NCBI RefSeq assembly: GCF_001426375.1
Contig: NZ_LMEO01000004.1
Span: forward strand, 62,001 to 126,000
Origin: Paenibacillus sp. Root444D2
GTDB lineage: Bacteria > Bacillota > Bacilli > Paenibacillales > NBRC-103111
Length of the DNA stretch: 64,000 nt
Direction: 5' to 3'
The translations under genes were made by a program, and so were the position numbers. The notes beneath the pieces are model-generated. The model was not told where the DNA came from and did not search any database. It was given only the letters and a program-made list of their open reading frames with translations. Below, one piece after another: positions 40,669 to 49,089 of this stretch (positions within the stretch are counted from its first letter, which is position 1; every line of letters begins with the position of its first letter).

Positions 40669-42642
40669 TCAAACACGAATCCAGACCGTCATTTCGCCCG
40701 GCTGCCGGTTACCCCACAAATAATACGGTACGGCTTTAAGCTTTACCGGCTCAGACACTTGAAGCTGCGCAAGCGGACGGTACGCCGTATTTTCTGGCCA
40801 AGAAGCTCGTTCATCAGCGTGGCCCTTCGCTTCAACAACGACCGCTCCACCGAGCAGTTCGGAATCGTAATACGATTGCAGCTCCGTTTCACGATCTAGA
40901 GACAAATTCGGAAGCATGCTGCCATTGTCAGCTTCCTCCAGACAATAAACTAGCGGACCGCGTTCAATAGCAGCTTTGCCTGCATTGGCCCTGATCTCCG
41001 GATGCGAGGAAATCAACTGAGCCTTAAGCACGGGCTCCCATTCCACGATGTCTCCCTTTGCCCATTGCCTATTTACGGCTGCATATCCATTCTCAACTTC
41101 GTATTCCGAAATCATGCCGTTAATTCTCATAACAGCTTGCCCATAGCACCAAGACGGAATGCGCAGCGCAAGCGTGAACCCGGCATCCGGAACAGCAGTT
41201 AATTCAAATCGTACATAACCTTCCCATGGAAGACGCGATTGCTGCTTTAGCGCCACTTGACCGACAGCTAGTTCGAACTGCGCTTCACTGCCTATGAACA
41301 GATGTGTATAAACTTTGTTATCCTCTACAGAAGTTGTATAAATATAGTCGTTCAAAGAGGTGAGAAGCCTTGCCACATTCGGTGGGCAGCAGGAGCAACC
41401 GAACCATTTCTGCCGCACCGACTTCACGTGCCTACGTTCCGGATTATTTAAAGAAGCCTTCGGCCACACTTCCAGCGGATTAACATAAAAATAATGCTTA
41501 CCATCCCTCGACATACTGCCTAAAACATTGTTATACAACGCTCGCTCAAGGACATCAGCGTACTCGCTTTTCGCCTCCAATAACAGCATGCGGCGGGCGA
41601 AAAAGATTAGACCGATGGAAGCACACGTCTCTGCATATACGGTATCGTTGGGCAAGTCGTGGTCGAAGGTAAACGCCTCACCGTGATGCGTCGAGCCGAT
41701 GCCTCCTGTAATGTACATCTGTCGCTTCGTCGTATTATCCCACAAACGACGGCACGCCTCGAGCAGCTCCCGGTCATCTGTCAGGCTTGCAAGGTCGGCC
41801 ATCGCCGAATACATATAGACCGCCCGTACAGAATGGCCTATTGCTACGTCCTGTTCACGAACTGGCACATGCGCCTGATTATAGGCTATTTGTTCAATGG
41901 TCGGAATCGGCAGCTCCTTCTTTGCCCAATGACTGTACCCGCCTCTTTGCTTGCATTCCTCAATCAGAAAGTTGGGTGATTGACCGCGCTCATCGATAAA
42001 AAATTGCGCCAGCTTCAAATATCGCTCCTCTCCCGTCGCATGGTACAGCTTCACTAGCGCCAGCTCTATCTCCTGGTGGCCGTCATAGCCTCTCATTTTG
42101 CCCGGCTCACGACCAAATATGTTGTCGATATAGTCGGCAAATTTGCACACGACATCAAGCAGCCTCCGTTTTCCCGTGGCCTCGTAATACGCAACCGCTG
42201 CCTCTATCATATGGCCCGCGCAGTAGAGCTCGTGCGCTTCATGAAGATTCGTCCACTCATTGCCCGGTTCTTTGATCGAGTAATACGTGTTCAGATAACC
42301 GTTGCCGTGTTGGGCCTTGGCAATTAGCTCGATCAACTCGTCCGCAGTTCGCTCCAGCTCGGGGTCGGGTTGGCTCGCAAGCGAGTATCCTACTGCTTCA
42401 ATCCACTTCGCCACATCGCTGTCCTGGAAAACCATCCCTCCGAATTCGCCTTCTTCCATCCCGGCCGCAATCCGGAAATTACGAATCGCATAACTCGGCT
42501 CAGCTTCTGGAATACGGTCGTTAAGCGCCTCCCATTGATAAGGAATAACCGTTCCCCGCACCAGCTCTGTAAATTGATTCCAAAACCCGTCCTGTATGCG
42601 TACATGCCTGCTGCTCTGCCGCTCGCTCATTGATATCCCCAT
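40669..42642 (-). CDS. GH127 beta-L-arabinofuranosidase (DUF1680)
   Basis: About 657 residues from the ATG at 42642, chosen because AGGAGG lies 8 bases upstream; the ATG at 42648 is too close to it. The (alpha/alpha)6 barrel is followed by beta domains. The Zn-thiolate catalytic centre of HypBA1-type enzymes is visible as CSCCPPN near 415, with the upstream Glu in NPLEVWPK. No signal peptide. Family members release beta-L-arabinofuranose from hydroxyproline-linked arabinans such as plant extensins; some GH127 proteins have other substrates. It is divergent from an AraC regulator and stands alone without a transporter. Confidence 0.92.
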   Translation of the reverse strand: MGISMSERQSSRHVRIQDGFWNQFTELVRGTVIPYQWEALNDRIPEAEPSYAIRNFRIAAGMEEGEFGGMVFQDSDVAKWIEAVGYSLASQPDPELERTADELIELIAKAQHGNGYLNTYYSIKEPGNEWTNLHEAHELYCAGHMIEAAVAYYEATGKRRLLDVVCKFADYIDNIFGREPGKMRGYDGHQEIELALVKLYHATGEERYLKLAQFFIDERGQSPNFLIEECKQRGGYSHWAKKELPIPTIEQIAYNQAHVPVREQDVAIGHSVRAVYMYSAMADLASLTDDRELLEACRRLWDNTTKRQMYITGGIGSTHHGEAFTFDHDLPNDTVYAETCASIGLIFFARRMLLLEAKSEYADVLERALYNNVLGSMSRDGKHYFYVNPLEVWPKASLNNPERRHVKSVRQKWFGCSCCPPNVARLLTSLNDYIYTTSVEDNKVYTHLFIGSEAQFELAVGQVALKQQSRLPWEGYVRFELTAVPDAGFTLALRIPSWCYGQAVMRINGMISEYEVENGYAAVNRQWAKGDIVEWEPVLKAQLISSHPEIRANAGKAAIERGPLVYCLEEADNGSMLPNLSLDRETELQSYYDSELLGGAVVVEAKGHADERASWPENTAYRPLAQLQVSEPVKLKAVPYYLWGNRQPGEMTVWIRV

Positions 42643-42789
42643 CTGCATATCCTCCTAGAACTGTACATGATTTATATGACATTTGATTATCACTCTCATC
42701 CAGTTTATCCTTGTAAATATGGATGAACTACGAATAAATCAAACCTATTTCTTATAAAATTTCACACAACACTTCGGAGGGTATCGGGA

Positions 42790-43653
42790 ATGAGCAAATC
42801 GGGAATCATTTGGATGGAGCTGCCGCCAGTGCCCTATTACATTACGACCGGCTTATCGACCTTAAGTCCGGGAGAGCAGCACCCGAGCCGGCGGAATATC
42901 GGCATCTTCGATCTGCTTTGGGTTGTCAAAGGGACGTTATTCATCGGAGAAGAGGATAGTCAGTGGGAGATAACGGAAGGACAGACACTGCTGCTACTGC
43001 CCAACCGTTATCACTATGCGGTGAAGCCCTGCGAGACGGAGACCGTTTTCTATTGGAATCACTTCGACTTTAAAGGGAGTTGGCTCCGGGCGGCGGACAA
43101 TGCTGTAAACCCAGCCTACCCAGTCCAGCATGTATGGGCAAACCCCTATACAATTCGGATTCGGCAATATGCCTCACCGCCGGAGTTTAGCCTTGCCGAG
43201 TGCCACCTTCGCAAAATGCTCGCATCGTCAGACCAACATCGCTCGGCGACCTTTTGGAACGAGCAGCAGCTGTTCATGGAGCTGCTGCGTCTACTAGAGG
43301 AAGGATATAGTGGAAGCGACTCTTCCCCAGCCTTAAAGCTCGCAGAGAAAGCAGAAGCTTACCTTCGGCAGCACTATCAGGCTGATGTGACGAATGAATC
43401 ACTTGCGGAGGCTCTTCATTATCACCCGAACTACGTTGTTAGGTGCATGAAAGAGATCTACCACTGTACTCCGATGGAATATCTGTATGAGTATCGGCTG
43501 GAACAAGCAAAACTGCTGCTGATCAAAACAGATTGGCCGGTCGGGCAAATCGCCGAACGCGTCGGTTTTGGGTACGCCCCATACTTCTCCAACTGCTTCA
43601 AACAGTATGCCGGCATCTCACCTCTGCGTTTTCGCAAGCAGTTTTCACATTAA
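42790..43653 (+). CDS. AraC-family regulator with cupin sensor domain
   Basis: 287 residues. The N-terminal cupin fold (about 25-110: GTLFIGEEDSQWEITEGQTL, LLPNRYHYAVKP) should bind a sugar. The C-terminal AraC double helix-turn-helix (about 190-285) includes HPNYVVRCMKEIYHCTPMEY and ends GYAPYFSNCFKQYAGISPLR. CGGAGGG precedes the ATG. It is divergent from the GH127 gene across a 147-base gap and most likely activates it in response to arabinose or an arabinoside. Confidence 0.9.
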   Translation: MSKSGIIWMELPPVPYYITTGLSTLSPGEQHPSRRNIGIFDLLWVVKGTLFIGEEDSQWEITEGQTLLLLPNRYHYAVKPCETETVFYWNHFDFKGSWLRAADNAVNPAYPVQHVWANPYTIRIRQYASPPEFSLAECHLRKMLASSDQHRSATFWNEQQLFMELLRLLEEGYSGSDSSPALKLAEKAEAYLRQHYQADVTNESLAEALHYHPNYVVRCMKEIYHCTPMEYLYEYRLEQAKLLLIKTDWPVGQIAERVGFGYAPYFSNCFKQYAGISPLRFRKQFSH

Positions 43654-43686
43654 TTTTACTAATTGTGGACCTCATCGCAGTTTAAT

Positions 43687-44409
43687 TCAAAAACGAGCTG
43701 TTTTCATTTCTGCTAGAACTGTATCTTCATAGCCATGCTTTTCACCTCGAATGATGTCTTGGACACTTACTGGCTGACCCGTATGTCCGGACTCCAAGGC
43801 AGCGAACACGACTCCCAATGCTTCGAGACCACGTTCAGCGCTGGAAATAGGCTGCTTTTGCTCAGCTATCGCTTCCCACAATTCAATGTAAGAGTGGGCA
43901 AAAGGGTTTTCTACAACATCAGGCGCGTAACGTTGGATGATTTCGGAATGGGTAACAATTGATTTGTCTTCAAGTGTTACGTGTTGACCAGGACGCAAAC
44001 ATCCTTTGCCCCCATAGATCCATACCCCATCAGTCTTCTCGCCGTGGGCTGCTGTGCTGCACATCCAATGACCCAGACCCCCATTCTCGAAACGGAATAC
44101 AGTGACAGATGTATCTTCTCCGGTAGGGTGAATGGTTGTTTCACCGTCATTTAATTCCTTTTCAAAAATTCGCGTATAGGAGAACACTTCTTGGATAGGC
44201 CCATTCACTTCCGTGAAGAAATGAGTGCGGTGAACCCCGTGATCGATAATCCAGCCTGCGCCCGCGCGGCCTTTCATATGACGCCAAGCAGTTCCAGCAA
44301 AAAACGAGCGTCCCAGTGTGACCGTTGCGTAATCCATGATCATATATACATCGCCGATTAAGCCAGCTTTTACTGCGCGCGCCATCGCAACATTACCAGC
44401 GCCCAGCAC
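43687..44409 (-). pseudogene. Gfo/Idh/MocA-family oxidoreductase, N-terminus missing
   Basis: Only the C-terminal 240 residues of a roughly 370-residue NAD(P)-dependent sugar dehydrogenase are present, starting at a GTG inside the substrate domain (KAGLIGDVYMIMDYATVTLG, WIIDHGVHRTHFFTEVNGPI, PFAHSYIELWEAIAEQKQPI). The Rossmann domain with its GxGxxG motif is absent. The frame stays open upstream to 44478 as HIAAYRIETLSEPS, but none of it resembles the missing part. No ribosome binding site precedes the GTG. An orphan cre site lies at 44580-44593. This looks like a deletion remnant; translation of the fragment cannot be excluded. Confidence 0.75.
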
Positions 44410-44579
44410 ACTCGGCTCGGAAAGCGTCTCTATGCGATAGGCGGCAATGTGACAGTAGTTTCTATGAGTGTGTATCCGTTAGCTAATACATGGCGCGACG
44501 AATCGACTAGCGGAACCATTCCGCAAAAAGTTGTAATGGATAAACCCAAGCTGGAGATCTATTTTTATTTCACAAAACA

Positions 44580-44593
44580 TGTAAGCGCTTACT
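44580..44593. promoter_or_regulatory. Orphan cre site (CcpA)
   Basis: TGTAAGCGCTTACT fits TGWAARCGYTWNCW at every position and is built on a perfect GTAAGCGCTTAC palindrome. It lies downstream of GH32 and 170 bases upstream of the truncated oxidoreductase, with no intact gene to control, so it is probably left from a deleted promoter. Confidence 0.55.
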
Positions 44594-44605
44594 ATTCAGG
44601 AATGA

Positions 44606-44619
44606 GAAAAGCGCTTTTC
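44606..44619. terminator. Palindrome, possible terminator of the fructan operon
   Basis: GAAAAGCGCTTTTC is a perfect palindrome 28 bases after the GH32 stop. The minus strand reads GCGCGAAAAGCGCTTTTCTC, a short hairpin with T residues. It is the only candidate terminator for the cluster ending at 44647 and is weak. Confidence 0.4.
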
Positions 44620-44646
44620 GCGCTAATCTAACAATCGATGACCTAC

Positions 44647-46152
44647 TTACCCTTCCGTTGTTAACTTCCATGTGTCCAAGGTTTCCAGAAATGCTTCTCC
44701 ATTCCTGGCGAACAACTTGATTCCCAGGCTGTCAGGTTTAGGGTAAATGCGGTTCGTTACGGTTTTCAGCCCGTTATTAGCAAACAGCTCAACAGAAGAG
44801 CGATCAATGAATATCTGCAGCTTAATGCGGCCATCCTCCAGTGGATTCAGATCCACTTCACATACACCGGCTTCGCCCGCACCAGAGTGATTACGATCCA
44901 CTCTAAGCTTCCGGTCAGCAGCCGAATAGCTCACTTCCGTGTACTCGGAACCATCCTCTGAACAGCGAAGAAGCAGACCGAACTCAGCATCGCCAGCTAA
45001 TTGATTCATGTTAAAAACGGCGATAAGTTCAAGCGCATCCCCATGAATTTCTAGCAAAGGTACTTCCGTACCCGCATAAATGGACAGATTGTTCACACGT
45101 TGATGAGTCCCGCGCATGGCTTTCAATTCCTCCACAGGCTCTATCCGCAGCGTTCCGTCCTCTGATAGTGTCAGTTCGCGAGGCAGGGTAAAAGCCCCCA
45201 TCCAGCCATGATCCTGCTCCGGCATTTGAGCGCCCCAAATATTCATCCAGCCTATGAGAATACGCCTTCCTTGTCCGTCCGTGAACGTTTGCGGAGCATA
45301 GAAATCAAAGCCATAGTCCAGCCGTTCCGCGTAACGGTAGTCGAAAATCCCGGTTTCATAGCTAAACTTACCGGTTAGATACATCGTCTTGGTCGTTCCC
45401 ATATTCATAGGGGAAATCACCAGCACGTGGTCATCTCCGTTCCCTAGCGGAAACAAATCTGGGCACTCCCACATATCCCCCATCGTGCCATCGCTTTCAG
45501 CTACGACTTCGATATAGCTCCAATCCCGCAGATCAGAAGACTTATACAGCAGCGCCTTGCCCAAGCCGTCTTTCCCGTATCCAATAACCATGTACCATAC
45601 ACCATCATGCTGCCAAACCTTCGGATCCCGAAATCCGAAGCCACCTTCCTCTGGCGCGCCAGCAATAACTGGGTTATACGCTGCTTTGTTGAAAGTAACC
45701 CCATCTGTGCTTGTCGCAATGCACTGAACCTCAGTGGGAGTGCGCCCATCAACATGCCCCGTGTAGATCAAAGTCAGCACACCGTTATCGTCTACAGCGC
45801 TGCCCGACCAGCAGCCGTATCCACCGCTTTCTCCCATATCGTAAATTTCTGATGGAGCCAACGCTACGGGCAGATGCACCCAGTTCACCAAGTCTTTACT
45901 TTTGGCATGCCCCCAGTGCATCGGTCCATTCTTCGGCTCATAAGGATTGTGCTGATAAAATGCATGATATTCATGATTAAAATAAATCAGGCCATTCGGA
46001 TCATTCATCCAGCCCGCTGGAGGCATCAAATGATAGTAAAGCCTGTAGTTCCCCTCTGTCGCTGCTGCAGAAACTTGCTCCAATGCCTTATTGGCTAAAT
46101 CGACTCTTTCCTTATGAACTCTGTTCCGTTCCATATCTACTTGATGACTCAT
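44647..46152 (-). CDS. Intracellular GH32 beta-fructosidase (sucrose/fructo-oligosaccharide hydrolase)
   Basis: 501 residues without signal peptide. The five-bladed propeller carries the nucleophile Asp51 in GWMNDPNG, RDPK near 173 and the acid/base Glu in WECPDLF near 229; a C-terminal beta-sandwich follows (FIDRSSVELFANNG). GH32 enzymes of this size cleave sucrose, sucrose-6-phosphate or fructo-oligosaccharides. With an ABC importer rather than a PTS in the locus, unphosphorylated substrates are likely. It is the last gene of the fructan cluster, 29 bases after the fructokinase. Confidence 0.92.
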   Translation of the reverse strand: MSHQVDMERNRVHKERVDLANKALEQVSAAATEGNYRLYYHLMPPAGWMNDPNGLIYFNHEYHAFYQHNPYEPKNGPMHWGHAKSKDLVNWVHLPVALAPSEIYDMGESGGYGCWSGSAVDDNGVLTLIYTGHVDGRTPTEVQCIATSTDGVTFNKAAYNPVIAGAPEEGGFGFRDPKVWQHDGVWYMVIGYGKDGLGKALLYKSSDLRDWSYIEVVAESDGTMGDMWECPDLFPLGNGDDHVLVISPMNMGTTKTMYLTGKFSYETGIFDYRYAERLDYGFDFYAPQTFTDGQGRRILIGWMNIWGAQMPEQDHGWMGAFTLPRELTLSEDGTLRIEPVEELKAMRGTHQRVNNLSIYAGTEVPLLEIHGDALELIAVFNMNQLAGDAEFGLLLRCSEDGSEYTEVSYSAADRKLRVDRNHSGAGEAGVCEVDLNPLEDGRIKLQIFIDRSSVELFANNGLKTVTNRIYPKPDSLGIKLFARNGEAFLETLDTWKLTTEG

Positions 46153-46181
46153 CCTATCTCACCCTCGTTCCTAATCTCTTA

Positions 46182-47150
46182 TTACACATTTCCTACTTTG
46201 ATTAACGTATCAATTTCTTCTATTGTACCAAGGGAAGGAATGGCACCTTTCCGAGTCGTCGCTAAAGCACCCGCTGCATTCGCAAATCTCAAAGCGTTAC
46301 ATAATTCTGTTTCGCTCCAAGCCTGCAAAGGTTTTCCCAGCTTTAACACTTCATGTAGAAAAGCTCCGAGAAAGCCATCCCCTGCACCCGTTGTATCAAC
46401 GGTATGAACAGAATAACTGTCCACCTTCCCCCACCAATCGTTCATTCGATAAAATGAGCCTTTGGGTCCCGCTGTTACTAATAGCAGCCCTATGGAATAC
46501 CGCTCCATTAACTGTTTGGACGCAATTTCTATCTCCTGCTGCCCTGTCAAGAAAATGATCTCTTCTTCGGATACTTTCACGAGGTCAGCCAGTCTCAAGC
46601 CCGCATGAATAGCCTCCCTAGCATGATGTTCGTCCTCCCACAAAGAAGGACGCCAATTGGGATCATAAGAAATAAGCGCACCTTTCTCCTTGGCCCTCTG
46701 AGCGGACTTAATCGTAGCTGAATAGGAAGGCTCCGCCGTCATCGAGATGGATCCAAAGTGAAAAATCCGCGTTCCCTCCAGCATGGCCAGATTCACTTCA
46801 TCCTCTCTCAATAGCTGGTCAGCACCAGGCTTTCGTGAGAAATGAAAGGATCTCTCGCCTTGCGAATCCAAATGTATGAAGGCCATTGTCGTATGGGCTT
46901 CGTCAGATGCGATAAGCCCGCTATCTGACACACCCTGCTGCAGCAAGGCTTGCCGCAAATACCTACCAAAGGGATCATTGCCCACCTTCCCAATGAACCC
47001 GGTCTTCAGGCCGAGCTTAGCCATAGCGGCCACAACGTTCACAGGAGCTCCTCCCGGATTGCGCTCAAACATAGGCTGTCCGGCGTCTGATAGACCTTGA
47101 GGTGTAAAATCAATTAAGTACTCCCCTAGTGCAACTGCATCATAATTCAT
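46182..47150 (-). CDS. Fructokinase (PfkB/ribokinase family)
   Basis: 322 residues. The N-terminus has the family start and the substrate-loop sequence NPGGAPVNVVAAMAKLG; the C-terminal signature DTTGAGDGFLGAF near 250 contains the catalytic Asp. It phosphorylates fructose released by the two GH32 enzymes to fructose-6-phosphate. GGAGAAGGG precedes the ATG. It lies between the MalG-like permease and the intracellular GH32, a classic sucrose/fructan arrangement. Confidence 0.92.
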   Translation of the reverse strand: MNYDAVALGEYLIDFTPQGLSDAGQPMFERNPGGAPVNVVAAMAKLGLKTGFIGKVGNDPFGRYLRQALLQQGVSDSGLIASDEAHTTMAFIHLDSQGERSFHFSRKPGADQLLREDEVNLAMLEGTRIFHFGSISMTAEPSYSATIKSAQRAKEKGALISYDPNWRPSLWEDEHHAREAIHAGLRLADLVKVSEEEIIFLTGQQEIEIASKQLMERYSIGLLLVTAGPKGSFYRMNDWWGKVDSYSVHTVDTTGAGDGFLGAFLHEVLKLGKPLQAWSETELCNALRFANAAGALATTRKGAIPSLGTIEEIDTLIKVGNV

Positions 47151-47189
47151 CTTAAGTTTCCCTTCTCCTCATTATGCATGATCCTTGGA

Positions 47190-48026
47190 TCAACCCTTAA
47201 TACCTGACATCGTGATCCCCTGAATATAGTAGCGCTGCAAGAATAAAAACAGCAGCAGAATCGGCACTGTCGATAACGTGTTCGCCGCTAGTACCTTGGA
47301 CCAATCCGTCCCTTCGTTAGAGGAAAACGTGGAAATGCCTACTTGGATCATTTGCATCTTCTGATCATTGATCACAATAAGCGGCCAAAGATAGGAATCC
47401 CAATTGCCTAGGAATGTCATTAGGCCGAGTGTAATTAATGCGGGAACCGCCGCCGGAAGCACAATAGATACGAATGTGCGCGGTAAGCTAGCTCCATCTA
47501 TGCGTGCCGCTTCCATCATTTCATCCGGGACCTCTGCGAAAAATTGCCGCAGCATAAAAATGCCAAACACGGACAACATCGAAGGTACGATCAGCGCTTT
47601 ATAAGAATTAAGCCAGCCCAGATCATGCATGAGCAAGTAGTTCGGTACGAGAGTAACTTCACCTGGTATAATCATCGCGGACATAAATAAGGCAAACGCC
47701 ACTGTTTTAAAGCGAAACCTGAGTTTCGCAAAAGCAAAAGCTGCCATCGAATTAATGATTAGCACTAGCGCAGTTACGATCGAAGCCACGAACAGAGTAT
47801 TCCAGATATAACGAAGAAACGGATTTCGCGCATTAAAAATGACATTATGAAAATTACGTCCCGTCCATTCCACGGGGATCAGCAGATGAATATTCAGAGA
47901 CGTATATTTAAAAAGCTCCTGGTACGGACGAAATGAGCCGGCGACCATCCATAGGATCGGAGCGACAGATATCAGAGCGATCACAATCATGATGATCATT
48001 CTTACGATGTTGGTTATCCTCTTCAT
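47190..48026 (-). CDS. Carbohydrate ABC transporter permease (MalG/CUT1 type)
   Basis: 278 residues with six membrane segments, EAA loop MEAARIDGASLPRTFVSIVL and a C-terminus YYIQGITMSGIKG typical of MalG-like subunits. AGGAGTG precedes the ATG. Unusually for a permease pair it is not contiguous with its partner: a 102-base triple hairpin repeat (48047-48148) separates the two. It is followed by the fructokinase. Confidence 0.93.
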   Translation of the reverse strand: MKRITNIVRMIIMIVIALISVAPILWMVAGSFRPYQELFKYTSLNIHLLIPVEWTGRNFHNVIFNARNPFLRYIWNTLFVASIVTALVLIINSMAAFAFAKLRFRFKTVAFALFMSAMIIPGEVTLVPNYLLMHDLGWLNSYKALIVPSMLSVFGIFMLRQFFAEVPDEMMEAARIDGASLPRTFVSIVLPAAVPALITLGLMTFLGNWDSYLWPLIVINDQKMQMIQVGISTFSSNEGTDWSKVLAANTLSTVPILLLFLFLQRYYIQGITMSGIKG

Positions 48027-48046
48027 AGCGATTCACTCCTAATATA

Positions 48047-48148
48047 GGGATCTTTGAGCGTAGCTCAAAGTCTCTCCGCTTTGGGATCTTTGAGCGTAGC
48101 TCAAAGTCTCTCCGCTTTGGGATCTTTGAGCGTAAGTCTCTCCGCTTT
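48047..48148. repeat. Three tandem 36-bp hairpin repeats between two permease genes
   Basis: The unit runs GGGATCTTTGAGC to CTCTCCGCTTT. Copies at 48047-48082 and 48083-48118 are identical; the third (48119-48148) is 30 bases because six bases (GCTCAA) of one hairpin arm are missing. Each full copy folds CTTTGAGC-GTA-GCTCAAAG. The array starts within two bases of the upstream permease stop and ends 20 bases before the next start codon, so it is entirely in the operon mRNA. The hairpins lack T-tracts, so processing, stability or partial attenuation is more likely than termination. Confidence 0.85.
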
Positions 48149-49064
48149 AATCAGTATCTTTGTTAAAAAGCTTCATTTGGATAAGTGAAATGGTCAACAC
48201 AATCGCAAAGAGCACAAAAGCCGCCGCTGTTGCATACCCCATCCTCATTTGCGTAAAAGCTTGCTTATAAATATAGAAAACAACCGTCTCCGTCGAGCTG
48301 TTAGGTCCTCCATTCGTCAACACGAATACGAGCCCTGATAGCTTGATTGCATCTATCGTGGTCATAATGACAACGAAGGCCATGGTCCGATTCAACAACG
48401 GAAGCGTAATCTTGAAAAATTGTTGAATCCTAGATGCGCCATCCACCCTAGCAGCTTCGTATAGATCAGGGGAAATATTGTTCAGACCTGCCAGGAAGAT
48501 GATCATAAAAAATCCGGCGCCTTTCCAGATCCCGAGCACAATAATGCCATTCATCGCCGTGTCTGGATCGGATAGAAAGCTCGTAACCGGCAGGTGCAGA
48601 GCCTTGAGAATACTGTTCAAGAGCCCAAACTCTTTGTTGTAAATCAGCTTAAATACCGTTGCAGCCACCCCTGTCGAAATAATAACCGGGATAAAATAAA
48701 GCGTCCGGAACAGTCCTGCCGCCGCTGTTTTCTTCTGGATCAATAATGCTAACCCCAGAGCGATGCTCGTTTGAATCGGAATCACGATAATTGCAAAATA
48801 AAACGAATGCTTCAGACTGTTAAAGAAGGCGCGGTCCTTCATCAGATGAGCATAATTATCCATTCCGACAAATACATCGCCTGCGCCTACTAACGAATAG
48901 TTTTTAAAGCTGATGATGAAGGCTTGCAGCATTGGGTAGAACACGAAGACAAGCAATAAGGCTATCGCAGGTAAAATAAACCAGAATGCAGTAGCTTGCT
49001 CATGTCTTCGGAAGCTTTGCGATTTTTTTGTGGTTTCTACCACTGTTTGTATCGCAGTATCCAT
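48147..49064 (-). CDS. Carbohydrate ABC transporter permease (MalF/UgpA type)
   Basis: About 305 residues from the ATG at 49064, which has GGAGGG 7 bases upstream; the open frame reaches 49139 inside the levanase gene but without a ribosome binding site. Six membrane segments, EAA loop YEAARVDGASRIQQFFKITL and the VLTNGGPNSSTETVVFYIYK segment of MalF-like subunits. With the gene at 47190 it forms the fructo-oligosaccharide channel. The cognate binding protein is probably the one at 55140, 6 kb upstream. Confidence 0.92.
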   Translation of the reverse strand: MDTAIQTVVETTKKSQSFRRHEQATAFWFILPAIALLLVFVFYPMLQAFIISFKNYSLVGAGDVFVGMDNYAHLMKDRAFFNSLKHSFYFAIIVIPIQTSIALGLALLIQKKTAAAGLFRTLYFIPVIISTGVAATVFKLIYNKEFGLLNSILKALHLPVTSFLSDPDTAMNGIIVLGIWKGAGFFMIIFLAGLNNISPDLYEAARVDGASRIQQFFKITLPLLNRTMAFVVIMTTIDAIKLSGLVFVLTNGGPNSSTETVVFYIYKQAFTQMRMGYATAAAFVLFAIVLTISLIQMKLFNKDTD

Positions 49065-49089
49065 GGTACATCCCTCCATTCCACTTCTA

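Noticed and set aside
44449..44631. 60-codon plus-strand frame as an intact gene
   Set aside because: Its first half looks like a tail of a larger protein and the second half runs through the cre palindrome and terminator region; treated as a possible fossil only.
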